Positions 40,766-50,672 of a DNA stretch of 64,000 bases are shown one piece after another. The notes under the pieces are model-generated. The model was not told the DNA's origin. It made no database searches and saw only the letters and a list, made by a program, of their open reading frames with translations. Origin of the DNA: Algoriphagus pacificus (GTDB lineage: Bacteria; Bacteroidota; Bacteroidia; Cytophagales; Cyclobacteriaceae); contig NZ_JAFKCU010000001.1 in the NCBI RefSeq assembly GCF_017254845.1, positions 248,001-312,000 on the forward strand, written 5' to 3'. Within the stretch, counting starts at the first letter, position 1. Every line of letters starts with the position of its first letter. The position numbers and the translations under genes were made by a program.

Positions 40766-42340
40766 TTATGCGTATTTAGGAGCTAATTCAGATGCTGCTT
40801 TTGCAAGAATCTTACCTGCACCATCGATATCACCTTTTTTGATCAAATCAAGAGCTTCTGGGTAAGAAGCGTCAAGAAGCACATAGAATTCTTTCTCGAA
40901 TGCTCTTGCTTTCTCTACAGGAACAGTATCCATCAAACCTTTTGTAGAAGCATAGATGATCGCTACCTGATGCGCTACAGATACTGGAGAGTACTGAGGC
41001 TGCTTCAAGATCTCCTGGTTTCTTCTACCTCTTTCGATTGTTCTCTTAGTAGTTGCATCCAAGTCAGAACCGAACTTAGCAAATGCTTCCAATTCACGGA
41101 ATTGAGCCTGATCTAGCTTCAAAGTACCTGCAACTTTCTTCATGGATTTGATCTGCGCGTTACCACCTACTCGTGATACTGAGATACCCACGTTAATCGC
41201 TGGACGGATACCAGAGTTGAAAAGGTTTGTTTCCAAGAAGATCTGACCATCTGTAATCGAAATTACGTTTGTCGGAATGTATGCAGAAACGTCACCTGCC
41301 TGAGTTTCGATAATTGGAAGAGCGGTCAAAGAACCACCACCTTTTACCAAATGCTTGATAGAATCAGGCAAATCGTTCATTTGAGAAGCGATTTTATCAG
41401 ACTTGTTGATTTTCGCAGCTCTTTCTAGCAATCTTGAGTGAAGGTAGAATACGTCACCTGGATAAGCTTCACGTCCTGGAGGTCTTCTCAAAAGAAGAGA
41501 AACTTCACGATACGCTACAGCTTGCTTAGACAAATCATCATAAACAACCAAAGCTGGACGTCCTGTATCTCTGAAGAATTCACCGATAGCAGCACCAGTA
41601 AATGGAGCAAAGAACTGCATTGGAGCTGGATCCGAAGCTGGAGCAGCTACAACCACAGTGTAAGGAAGTGCACCACCTTTTTCAAGGGCTGCTACCACGT
41701 TTGCAACAGTAGAAGCTTTCTGACCAATCGCAACGTAGATACAGAATACTGCTTCTCCTCTATCGTAGAATTCTTTTTGGTTCAAAATAGCATCAATAAC
41801 TACAGCAGTTTTACCTGTCTGACGGTCACCGATAACCAATTCTCTTTGTCCTCTACCGATAGGAATCATGGCATCGATAGATTTGATACCAGTCTGAAGA
41901 GGCTCAGTTACTGGCTGTCTGTAGATTACACCTGGTGCTTTACGCTCCAAAGGCATTTCATACAATTCACCAGTGATAGGTCCTTTACCGTCGATTGGGT
42001 TACCCAAGGTATCCACAACTCTTCCCAACATTCCTTCACCTACTTGTAGGGAAGCAATCTTTTTGGTTCTTTTTACGGTATCTCCTTCTTTGATTTCTTT
42101 AGAGTCACCGAAAAGTACGGCACCCACGTTGTCCTCTTCAAGGTTAAGAACCATTGCTTTCAGACCATTGTCGAACTCAATCAATTCACCGGCCTGAGCC
42201 TTAGAAAGTCCATAGATACGTGCTACACCATCCCCCACTTGAAGGACTGTACCCACTTCTTCAAGTTCCGCTTGAGTTCTTGCTCCTGAAAGCTGCTCCC
42301 TCAAGATCGCTGAAACTTCATCTGGTCTTACTTCTGCCAT
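40766..42340 (-). CDS. atpA: F-type ATP synthase alpha subunit
   Basis: 524 residues. The Walker A segment is [18 protein letters not shown] (about 171-188), the alpha-subunit signature [14 protein letters not shown] is near 380, and [20 protein letters not shown] is the conserved catalytic-interface block. N-terminal [13 protein letters not shown] binds the delta subunit. It forms the non-catalytic nucleotide sites of F1. Confidence 0.97.
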   Translation of the reverse strand: MAEVRPDEVSAILREQLSGARTQAELEEVGTVLQVGDGVARIYGLSKAQAGELIEFDNGLKAMVLNLEEDNVGAVLFGDSKEIKEGDTVKRTKKIASLQVGEGMLGRVVDTLGNPIDGKGPITGELYEMPLERKAPGVIYRQPVTEPLQTGIKSIDAMIPIGRGQRELVIGDRQTGKTAVVIDAILNQKEFYDRGEAVFCIYVAIGQKASTVANVVAALEKGGALPYTVVVAAPASDPAPMQFFAPFTGAAIGEFFRDTGRPALVVYDDLSKQAVAYREVSLLLRRPPGREAYPGDVFYLHSRLLERAAKINKSDKIASQMNDLPDSIKHLVKGGGSLTALPIIETQAGDVSAYIPTNVISITDGQIFLETNLFNSGIRPAINVGISVSRVGGNAQIKSMKKVAGTLKLDQAQFRELEAFAKFGSDLDATTKRTIERGRRNQEILKQPQYSPVSVAHQVAIIYASTKGLMDTVPVEKARAFEKEFYVLLDASYPEALDLIKKGDIDGAGKILAKAASELAPKYA

Positions 42341-42373
42341 GATATGATAAGATTATGATTATTGCTTATTGAT

Positions 42374-42937
42374 TTAAAACTGTTTTTCGTAATGATTTTG
42401 AATAAACTGAGATTTCAAAGTTCTCAATTTGCTACTCAAGGAATCATCAAGCTGACGATCGTTTACTTTCAAAACGAATCCACCAATAATGGCAGGATTG
42501 ATTTTTTCTACCAGCTGTACGTCAGTCATGCCGGAAATTTGTTTTACCACATCCATAAATGCTGCTCTTTGTTCTGCAGTAATCGGAGTGGTAGTAGTCA
42601 ATTCAGCTACCTGAATAGACTTATAAGTATTGTATTGAACTTCAAATTCCTTTGCTACATCTATTAAAATTTCCTCTCTGTTTTTTCGGGAAATAATCTC
42701 GAAAAAGGTCAAGGTCATTTTTTGAGAAGTCTTTTCTGGAAAAAGAGCCTTCAATACATTCAGCTTCTTTTCTGAATTGACAATTGGATTTTTCAACAAC
42801 AACACCAAGTCATAATTGCTCTTGGACATTGCAGTCAATTTTTGAAAATCCGCATGAACCTCCTCCAGCTGTCCCTTTTCAAGGGCTAGCTCCATAATAG
42901 ACTTGGCATAGCGGGATGCTACTCTATGATTTGACAT
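42374..42937 (-). CDS. atpH: F-type ATP synthase delta subunit
   Basis: 187 residues. The start VASRYAKSIMELALEKGQLE and the C-terminal INPAIIGGFVLKVNDRQLDD are the conserved ends of the OSCP/delta family. It links the b-subunit stator to the top of the alpha3beta3 head. It is located between atpF (9-bp gap) and atpA (33-bp gap). Confidence 0.94.
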   Translation of the reverse strand: MSNHRVASRYAKSIMELALEKGQLEEVHADFQKLTAMSKSNYDLVLLLKNPIVNSEKKLNVLKALFPEKTSQKMTLTFFEIISRKNREEILIDVAKEFEVQYNTYKSIQVAELTTTTPITAEQRAAFMDVVKQISGMTDVQLVEKINPAIIGGFVLKVNDRQLDDSLSSKLRTLKSQFIQNHYEKQF

Positions 42938-42946
42938 GGAGGTAGA

Positions 42947-43441
42947 TTAGTTTAGCTTAAGATCTTTGATGAATTCATCCACAAGCTCTTTCTGAGCTTT
43001 GTCTTCTGACAAATTCTTTCTCAATAATTTCTCTGTTACTTCAAGTGTAAGTGTTGCCACCTGAGTTTTCACATCTGCCAAAGCAGCTTTCTTTTCAGTT
43101 TCGATTACTGCTTTCGCATTTTCGATCATCTGAGCACCTGTTTTCACAGCTTCAGCTTTTGCTTCTTCAATCATCTTTGCAGAAGCATCATGCGCTTTTT
43201 TCAGAATTGTATCTCTTTCCAATCTAGCCTCAGCAAGAAGTTTTTCATTCTCAGCTTTCAAATTGGCCATTTCATTTCTAGCAGTTTCAGCTGCTTTCAA
43301 GGCATTTTCAATGCTGCTTTCTCTTTCGTCTAGCGCTGCAAGCATCGGCTTCCAAGCAAACTTGATCAGAATGAAAAGAAGGCCTAAAAAGCCAAATAAT
43401 TGCCAGAAAATAAGACCGGAACCTGGTGTGATTAAATCCAT
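42947..43441 (-). CDS. atpF: F-type ATP synthase b subunit
   Basis: 164 residues with one N-terminal transmembrane helix (about 9-28, LIFWQLFGFLGLLFILIKFA) followed by WKPMLAALDERESSIENAL and a long charged helix to the C-terminus, the stator coiled coil. No second b-type gene (b') is present, so it should homodimerise. Confidence 0.95.
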   Translation of the reverse strand: MDLITPGSGLIFWQLFGFLGLLFILIKFAWKPMLAALDERESSIENALKAAETARNEMANLKAENEKLLAEARLERDTILKKAHDASAKMIEEAKAEAVKTGAQMIENAKAVIETEKKAALADVKTQVATLTLEVTEKLLRKNLSEDKAQKELVDEFIKDLKLN

Positions 43442-43479
43442 GGTGGTATAATTTATTTCGGATTGTTCAATAATAGAAA

Positions 43480-43512
43480 GAAAAGGGAAAGGCCTAACGC
43501 CGATCCCTTTTC
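43480..43512 (-). other. Stem-loop between atpE and atpF
   Basis: A 9-bp stem GAAAAGGGA (43480-43488) / TCCCTTTTC (43504-43512) lies just after atpE in the transcript, with only a weak T-rich tail. It could stabilise the atpE portion or partly terminate, raising c-subunit output relative to downstream subunits. Confidence 0.6.
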
Positions 43513-43520
43513 AAGATAAA

Positions 43521-44848
<1,328 letters not shown>

Positions 44849-44865
44849 CTCTTCTTTTTGAGGGG

Positions 44866-45249
44866 CTACTTCGAAATCGGGCGCAAATTAGCTAGAAAGG
44901 CGTAGATATCAAAAACTAAGTAGAATAAAAAAATGATAAAGAAATCCGCGATAAACAGAATAATATTCTCCATTCCGGGCCAAACCTCTATTCCTATGAA
45001 TACTAAGGAGGCAATAAATCTTAAAATCATTGCCAGAACCATGATATTAAAGAAATTTTCAGCGAAGGATTTTAGCAGAAATCCATTCAGTAAACTGATC
45101 AAAAATGAAATGATCAGCATGAAAAAATATATTTCCCAAATTTTCTCATGAATTACCTGAGGTAAGACCAGGCCTAAAATGAAAATTAAACCAGCAACAG
45201 ACAGAGACAAAATCAGAAATTTGAAATGGATATTTTTTGTGAGTGACAT
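44866..45249 (-). CDS. Small four-helix membrane protein in the atp operon (AtpI-like position)
   Basis: 127 residues with four hydrophobic helices (about 11-30, 38-58, 66-86 and 96-118). AVLAMILRFIASLVFIG-like helix 3 with one Arg resembles ATP synthase protein I, but similarity is too weak to name it firmly. Its position between the AtpZ-like gene and atpB, on one transcript (17 bp to atpB), supports a role in c-ring or Fo assembly; that role is inference. Confidence 0.7.
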   Translation of the reverse strand: MSLTKNIHFKFLILSLSVAGLIFILGLVLPQVIHEKIWEIYFFMLIISFLISLLNGFLLKSFAENFFNIMVLAMILRFIASLVFIGIEVWPGMENIILFIADFFIIFLFYLVFDIYAFLANLRPISK

Positions 45250-45292
45250 CTACTGTTTTTTTTGCAAAACTACCTCTTTTCCCAAAAAGCAC

Positions 45293-45529
45293 CTATCGAT
45301 CCTGCTTCATACTTTGCCAAAGTTGATAAAAAGCAATTCCTATTGAAAGAAAGCAAAAAAGCAGGAGCCAGACTGGAAACTTTATACTACTTCTTTGCTG
45401 AATCAACAATCCTAAATAAGTCCCGCCTCCTATCACACCAAAAAGTTGAAAAGAAAGCCCGATGTACTTCACATAGACAGGGGTTCCATTAGTCTTTTGT
45501 TTATCCTTTTCGGGGGTTTCTTCTGACAT
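45293..45529 (-). CDS. atpZ: AtpZ/AtpI family protein
   Basis: 78 residues with two transmembrane helices. The core YIGLSFQLFGVIGGGTYLGL then LIQQRSS and FPVWLLLFCFLSIGIAFYQL matches the AtpZ (ATPase gene 1) family that heads F-type ATPase operons and assists Fo assembly or Mg/Ca transport. It is the first gene of the cluster, and no other gene lies between it and the divergent sprE promoter region. Confidence 0.85.
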   Translation of the reverse strand: MSEETPEKDKQKTNGTPVYVKYIGLSFQLFGVIGGGTYLGLLIQQRSSIKFPVWLLLFCFLSIGIAFYQLWQSMKQDR

Positions 45530-45558
45530 TTAGTAGGTGAGTTAATTGTTAAAACTAG

Positions 45559-45587
45559 CAAAAATTTTAGGGAGTAAACCGCTCAAA
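45559..45587 (-). promoter_or_regulatory. Tentative promoter of the atp operon
   Basis: On the minus strand TTTG (45587-45584) is separated by 17 bp from AATTTTTG (45566-45559), which matches TAnnTTTG in seven of eight fixed positions, about 30 bp before the first ATG. Confidence 0.35.
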
Positions 45588-45675
45588 ATGACTTCAGAAA
45601 ATATTTGAATGCGAACATCGTTCGGTAAGTAAGCCAAAAAACCTATTTTGGTACTTTAATTGGGGTAAGAGATCT

Positions 45676-48300
45676 ATGAACAAATTTTCAAAGTTAGGGT
45701 TGGCCGTATTGCTTTTTGCCAGTGCTTGTTCATCCGAGCGGGATACTTTTACCAATCGTACTTTCCATAACCTTACTGCACATTACAACGCGTATTATTT
45801 AGCGGATCTCAAAATCAAAAATGTAGAGGAAATAGTAAAGACTAATTACAAGGAGGATTACACGCAAGTGCTTCCGGTTTTTATTCCAATCGACTCTGCA
45901 AGTATTCAGGCGGGTGTTGACACGCTGCAATCAGCAAGAGAACTAGCCTCCAAAGCAGTGGAATGGCATAAAATCAGTAAATGGGTAGATGACAGCTATT
46001 ATTTGCTAGGCAAAATAGATTACCTGCAAGCCCAATTTGACGATGCCCAAAACACCTATAAATATGTCAATGTAAATAGCAAAGACAAAGACCTACGACA
46101 CAAAACCCTGATTTCGCTGCTTCGATTGTATGTCGATTTACAGGAGTATGAAAACGCGAATTTCACCATTGATTACTTGAGTAAAGAGTCTGGAATCAAT
46201 GAGGAAAACCGCTATGAGCTTTACAGAACCCTAGCCTATTATTATGAATCAAGAGGCGATGAAAATGGAGTTATTGGGGCCTTAGTTAAAGCTTTAGAAT
46301 ACGTAAATGACAAAAAAGAAGAATCGAGAATCAACTTCATCTTGGCGCAGCGCTATCAAAGAGAAGGACTCGATGCTCTTGCCTATGATTTCTACAATCA
46401 GGCCTTGGCAGGAAATCCACCTTACGAAAGAAGTTTCTTTGCGCAGTTATTTGCGCAGCAGGTAGCCGAATTGAATGCTTCCAAGGATTTGAAAAAAGTC
46501 AGAAACTACTACGAAGACTTATACAAGGATCCAAAAAACAAGGATTTGAAAGATGTGGTCGTGTATGAAATGGCGCTCTTTGAAGAAAAACAAGGTGAAA
46601 TAGAAAAGACCTTGGCGCTTTTGCATCAAGCAGCCAAAGAACCTGGAAGCAATCCACGTCAAAAAGGATATATCTATCAAAAGCTGGCAGAAATCAATTT
46701 GGCCAAATTCAAAGACTATCGGGCGACTAAATATTATTTGGACAGTGCCTTGACCTTTATCAAGGAAGCAGATCCCGTAGCAATTCAGATTCAAGAACAA
46801 AAAGAGACACTAGATCAATATGTCTTTCACGTCGAGAGAATCCAGGGAAATGACAGTCTTATCAGCCTTTCCAAATTGAGTCCAGAGGAGCAGCAGCTGA
46901 TCGCAGAAAACTTCATTAAAGATGAAGAAGAGCGATTATTGGCTGAGGCAGCAGCTCAGGAACAACCCAAAAGCACGAGCATTTTTGACAATTTGCTAGC
47001 CTTTAATGACCGAGGATCAGGTTCAACTTTTTACTTTGACAATGCAGTTGCCATGCAGCAAGGAGCGATTGACTTTTACAGAACCTGGGGAAACCGACCA
47101 TTACAAGATAACTGGAGAAGAAGTGCGGTAAGTTTTCAAAGTACGGAGCCAACCATAGCTGAGCCAAGTGAATCGGATTCCACTGCTACAGACGACAGTT
47201 CAAATCCATTAAATCAATTACCTGATTTGGAAACACTATTGGATCAGATTCCAGATTCTGAGGAAGAGATTGCCACTCTTAATTTGGAGCTTGAAGAATC
47301 TTATTTCGAATTGGGAAAATTGCTCTATTTCGACTTGGCAGAACTGGAACAAAGTGTAGATAATCTTGAGACCTTGGTTCGGGAATATCCCACTTCCACT
47401 CGAAAACCTGAGGCATACTACTTGCTTTATTTAGCGCAAAAAGATCTTGGAGGGAACTTTCAGCAATACATTACACGTCTTAATAATGAGTTTCCTGACT
47501 CTCAATACACTTATTCGGTCAATAACCCGGATGCTGCATCAGGAAACCTTGCCTATTTAGCCTCTTCAAAAAATTACGAACAAGCATATCAGGCTTATTA
47601 TCAATCAAACTATCGAGAGGCAAGATCTATCATCCAGAAAACACTGGAAGAATATCCGCTTACCAGAAATACTGAGAGATTACTGCTGCTTGATATCATG
47701 GTCACAGGCAAGCTGGAAAGCAGGCAGAGATATAGGGAACGACTGGAAGCCTATATTCAAAACAGCAAGGAAGAGGATTTGGTAGAATTGGCAAGAAATA
47801 TGCTACGACCCATGATGTCTAGCGAAGAACTTGCCGAGCTCAACAAATCAGACAGTACAGCTTTAGATTCTGCTGATTTAGCAAATCCAGATTTAGTTGA
47901 AAATCAAGGAGAAGATGAACTTCCGGAATCACCTTATAAAATAAATGATTCCAATACGCACATCTTTGTGCTGGTTATGGCTCCCGAGGAAATGGAAAAC
48001 GCTCCGAATTTGTTAAGTGATCTGGATAATTTTCATGCTAAAAATTTCCAGAATGCTAGACTACGAACAGGGAATATGAATATGAATCCTCAAAATTCGA
48101 TTTACATCATATCACCTTTTGGAGATGCTGAAAAGGCAAAAGAGTATTACAAACAGTTTTTGAATGATTTCAAATCAGAAGGTATAAGTGAAGAAATCAA
48201 GAATAAATCTTTTGTGATCTCTATAGAAAACTTTCAGCAATTGAATAAGACAAAAAATTTAGATGAATACAGGACTTTCTTTAAGTCAGTTTATAAGTAG
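45676..48300 (+). CDS. sprE: T9SS lipoprotein SprE/PorW
   Basis: 874 residues with a lipoprotein signal (LLFASAC, Cys18). The block TFTNRTFHNLTAHYNAYYLA right after it is typical of SprE/PorW. Long TPR-like helical arrays fill about 90-390 (WVDDSYYLLGKIDYLQAQFD, ESRINFILAQRYQREGLDAL) and 530-720, separated by a low-complexity acidic region (about 430-530). A C-terminal beta-rich domain (HIFVLVMAPEEMENAPNLLS) ends the protein. SprE in Flavobacterium and PorW in Porphyromonas are needed for type IX secretion and gliding. PBP1A follows after 2 bp. Confidence 0.88.
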   Translation: MNKFSKLGLAVLLFASACSSERDTFTNRTFHNLTAHYNAYYLADLKIKNVEEIVKTNYKEDYTQVLPVFIPIDSASIQAGVDTLQSARELASKAVEWHKISKWVDDSYYLLGKIDYLQAQFDDAQNTYKYVNVNSKDKDLRHKTLISLLRLYVDLQEYENANFTIDYLSKESGINEENRYELYRTLAYYYESRGDENGVIGALVKALEYVNDKKEESRINFILAQRYQREGLDALAYDFYNQALAGNPPYERSFFAQLFAQQVAELNASKDLKKVRNYYEDLYKDPKNKDLKDVVVYEMALFEEKQGEIEKTLALLHQAAKEPGSNPRQKGYIYQKLAEINLAKFKDYRATKYYLDSALTFIKEADPVAIQIQEQKETLDQYVFHVERIQGNDSLISLSKLSPEEQQLIAENFIKDEEERLLAEAAAQEQPKSTSIFDNLLAFNDRGSGSTFYFDNAVAMQQGAIDFYRTWGNRPLQDNWRRSAVSFQSTEPTIAEPSESDSTATDDSSNPLNQLPDLETLLDQIPDSEEEIATLNLELEESYFELGKLLYFDLAELEQSVDNLETLVREYPTSTRKPEAYYLLYLAQKDLGGNFQQYITRLNNEFPDSQYTYSVNNPDAASGNLAYLASSKNYEQAYQAYYQSNYREARSIIQKTLEEYPLTRNTERLLLLDIMVTGKLESRQRYRERLEAYIQNSKEEDLVELARNMLRPMMSSEELAELNKSDSTALDSADLANPDLVENQGEDELPESPYKINDSNTHIFVLVMAPEEMENAPNLLSDLDNFHAKNFQNARLRTGNMNMNPQNSIYIISPFGDAEKAKEYYKQFLNDFKSEGISEEIKNKSFVISIENFQQLNKTKNLDEYRTFFKSVYK

Positions 48301-48302
48301 CT

Positions 48303-50609
48303 ATGAGTAAAAATACAAAACCTGAATCTACCGACTGGGCCAAGAAAACAGTCAAATTTATATGGCTTGCCTTTTTGGCTGGATTTTTCGGTTTCATCCT
48401 TTTCGTGTGGATGGTCAGTATAAACTTCTTGGGTTTATTTGGCTCTTTGCCGGATTTCAAGGCACTTGAAAATCCGGAGAGTGAATTAGCTTCAGAATTA
48501 TATTCATCTGATGGAGTCTTATTAGGTACTTATTTCAGAGAAAATAGAAGCCCGGTAAATTACGAAGAGCTTTCTCCAAATTTGGTCAATGCTTTGATTT
48601 CCACCGAGGATGTGAGATTTGAGGATCACTCAGGCATCGATATGATCGCGATGATGCGTGTTTTTGTGAAGTCAATTTTATTGGGACAAGATGCCGGCGG
48701 TGGATCAACTTTGAGTCAGCAGACTGCCAAAAACCTTTTTAAAACCAGAACAGATGCTTCTCAAGGAGCCCTGAGCTCAGTACCTGGACTTCGGATGTTG
48801 ATCATCAAAACCAAGGAATGGATTGTAGCTACTCAACTGGAAAAAGCTTACACCAAAAACGAGATTTTGACTTTATATCTCAATACCTCAGAATTTGGTT
48901 CCAATGCATACGGTATTAAAACTGCCGCAAAAACCTTTTTCAATAAAACTCCAGCAGAGCTTGAAGTACAAGAAGCAGCTGTTTTAGTGGGTTTGTTTAA
49001 AGCTCCTACTTATTACAGTCCAGTTTATAATCCAGAGAATTCTTTGAGAAGAAGGAATACCGTTTTGAATCAAATGGTGAAAAACGATGCACTGACACGA
49101 GAGGCATATGACTCCCTGTCTAAACTTCCGATCGAGTTGGATTACAATGTTGCAAACCAAAACAAAGGTTTAGCTACTTATTTCCGGGAAGTTGTTAAAG
49201 CCGATTTATTACGCTGGGCAAAAGAAAACCTAAAATCAGATGGTTCTTCTTATGATCTATACGGCGACGGTCTTAAAATTTATACAACCATAGATAGCCG
49301 AATGCAGCGCTATGCAGAAGAAGCAATTTCGGAGCACATGGCTACCCTTCAAAAGAAATTTTTTAAAGAAATGGGAGATCGTGATCCTTGGATTGATAGC
49401 GATAGAAGAGTTATTCCGAATTTTATTGAGGATGCAGTAAAGAGAACTGAAGCTTATCGTCTTCTTAAGATCCGATATGGGACAGACACTGATTCCATTG
49501 ATCTGAAGCTGAATGAGAAGAAAAAAATGAAAGTCTTTTCATGGGAAAAAGGTGAAATTGACACCTTGATGAGTACCATGGACTCCTTAAGATATTATAA
49601 AAAGTTCCTACAAACAGGTTTCATGAGTATGGATCCACATACTGGTCAAATCAAAGCTTGGGTAGGTGGAATGGATCATAAATACTTCAAGTTTGATCAC
49701 GTCAAAAATGGTAAAAGACAACCAGGATCTACATTCAAACCATTTGTTTACGCCGCAGCAATTGAAAACGGCTATAGCCCTTGCTACTCTGTAATCGATC
49801 AACCTGTTGAGGTTTATATCCCTGGACAACCAGCATGGAGCCCATCAAATGCAGATGGCAAATTCTCCTATGAAAAAATGACCATCCGAAAAGCAATGGC
49901 TCAATCTGTCAATTCGATTACCGCTTACATGATGAAAAAGCTGAGTCCAAAAATCGTGGTAGAAACAGCTAGAAGATTGGGGGTAACAAGTGATTTAGAA
50001 GAGGTCCCTGCTTTGGCACTCGGGGTAAATGATGTTAGTATCTATGAAATGGTAGGAGCATTTGGAACCTTCGTCAACAAAGGTGAACATACCACACCTT
50101 TCTATATAGATAGAATTGAAGATAAAAATGGAAATGTAATTCAGCAATTTACCGCTAAAAAGCGTCCTGCAATGAGCGAGGAGCATGCTTATTTGATGAC
50201 TTACATGCTCCGAGGTGGATTTGAGGAAGAAGATGGTACTAGCCAGGGTGTTCCATGGTCTTTAAGAGAAGGAAATGAATTAGGTGGAAAAACTGGTACT
50301 ACTCAAAACGCATCTGACGGATGGTATATGGGAATCAGTAAAGACCTTGTTAGTGGCACATGGGTTGGAGGAGACGACCGAGCCATTCACTTTAGAAGTT
50401 GGATTGACGGCCAAGGCGGTAGAACTGCTAGACCTATCTGGGTAAAATTCATGGAAAAGGTGTATGCTGATAAAAGTTTAGGATACACTAAAGGTCCATT
50501 CCCTAGACCAGAAAGACCATTGAGTATAGAAATCAATTGTGATGTTTATGAAAAAGAAAGTCAGAGATTTGCAGACTTTGATTACGATGCAAAAAAGAAT
50601 GATTTCTAA
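48303..50609 (+). CDS. Penicillin-binding protein 1A (bifunctional transglycosylase/transpeptidase)
   Basis: 768 residues. One transmembrane anchor lies at about 19-44. The GT51 transglycosylase domain (about 60-240) has STEDVRFEDHSGID with catalytic Glu102 and GGGSTLSQQTAKNLF. The transpeptidase domain (about 440-730) has GSTFKPF with catalytic Ser476 and Lys479, AQSVNSI as the SxN motif, and GGKTGTTQNASDGWY as the KTG motif. The 115-residue linker between the domains is longer than in E. coli. It polymerises and crosslinks peptidoglycan at the inner membrane. It overlaps almost directly with sprE (2-bp gap) and ends in a terminator. Confidence 0.95.
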   Translation: MSKNTKPESTDWAKKTVKFIWLAFLAGFFGFILFVWMVSINFLGLFGSLPDFKALENPESELASELYSSDGVLLGTYFRENRSPVNYEELSPNLVNALISTEDVRFEDHSGIDMIAMMRVFVKSILLGQDAGGGSTLSQQTAKNLFKTRTDASQGALSSVPGLRMLIIKTKEWIVATQLEKAYTKNEILTLYLNTSEFGSNAYGIKTAAKTFFNKTPAELEVQEAAVLVGLFKAPTYYSPVYNPENSLRRRNTVLNQMVKNDALTREAYDSLSKLPIELDYNVANQNKGLATYFREVVKADLLRWAKENLKSDGSSYDLYGDGLKIYTTIDSRMQRYAEEAISEHMATLQKKFFKEMGDRDPWIDSDRRVIPNFIEDAVKRTEAYRLLKIRYGTDTDSIDLKLNEKKKMKVFSWEKGEIDTLMSTMDSLRYYKKFLQTGFMSMDPHTGQIKAWVGGMDHKYFKFDHVKNGKRQPGSTFKPFVYAAAIENGYSPCYSVIDQPVEVYIPGQPAWSPSNADGKFSYEKMTIRKAMAQSVNSITAYMMKKLSPKIVVETARRLGVTSDLEEVPALALGVNDVSIYEMVGAFGTFVNKGEHTTPFYIDRIEDKNGNVIQQFTAKKRPAMSEEHAYLMTYMLRGGFEEEDGTSQGVPWSLREGNELGGKTGTTQNASDGWYMGISKDLVSGTWVGGDDRAIHFRSWIDGQGGRTARPIWVKFMEKVYADKSLGYTKGPFPRPERPLSIEINCDVYEKESQRFADFDYDAKKNDF

Positions 50610-50630
50610 ATTTTAATAAACTCAAAAAAT

Positions 50631-50661
50631 AAAAACAGCCTAAAACCAAGGCTGTTTTTTT
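50631..50661 (+). terminator. Terminator after PBP1A
   Basis: An 11-bp stem AAAAACAGCCT (50631-50641) / AGGCTGTTTTT (50649-50659) with a 7-nt loop continues into a T-run. It ends 11 bp before uvrC. Confidence 0.85.
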
Positions 50662-50672
50662 AATTTTAAGCC

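Noticed and set aside
41438-42049. 203-codon frame opposite atpA
   Set aside because: Antisense to the highly conserved alpha subunit; Ser/Trp/Thr-rich composition is typical of a reverse shadow.
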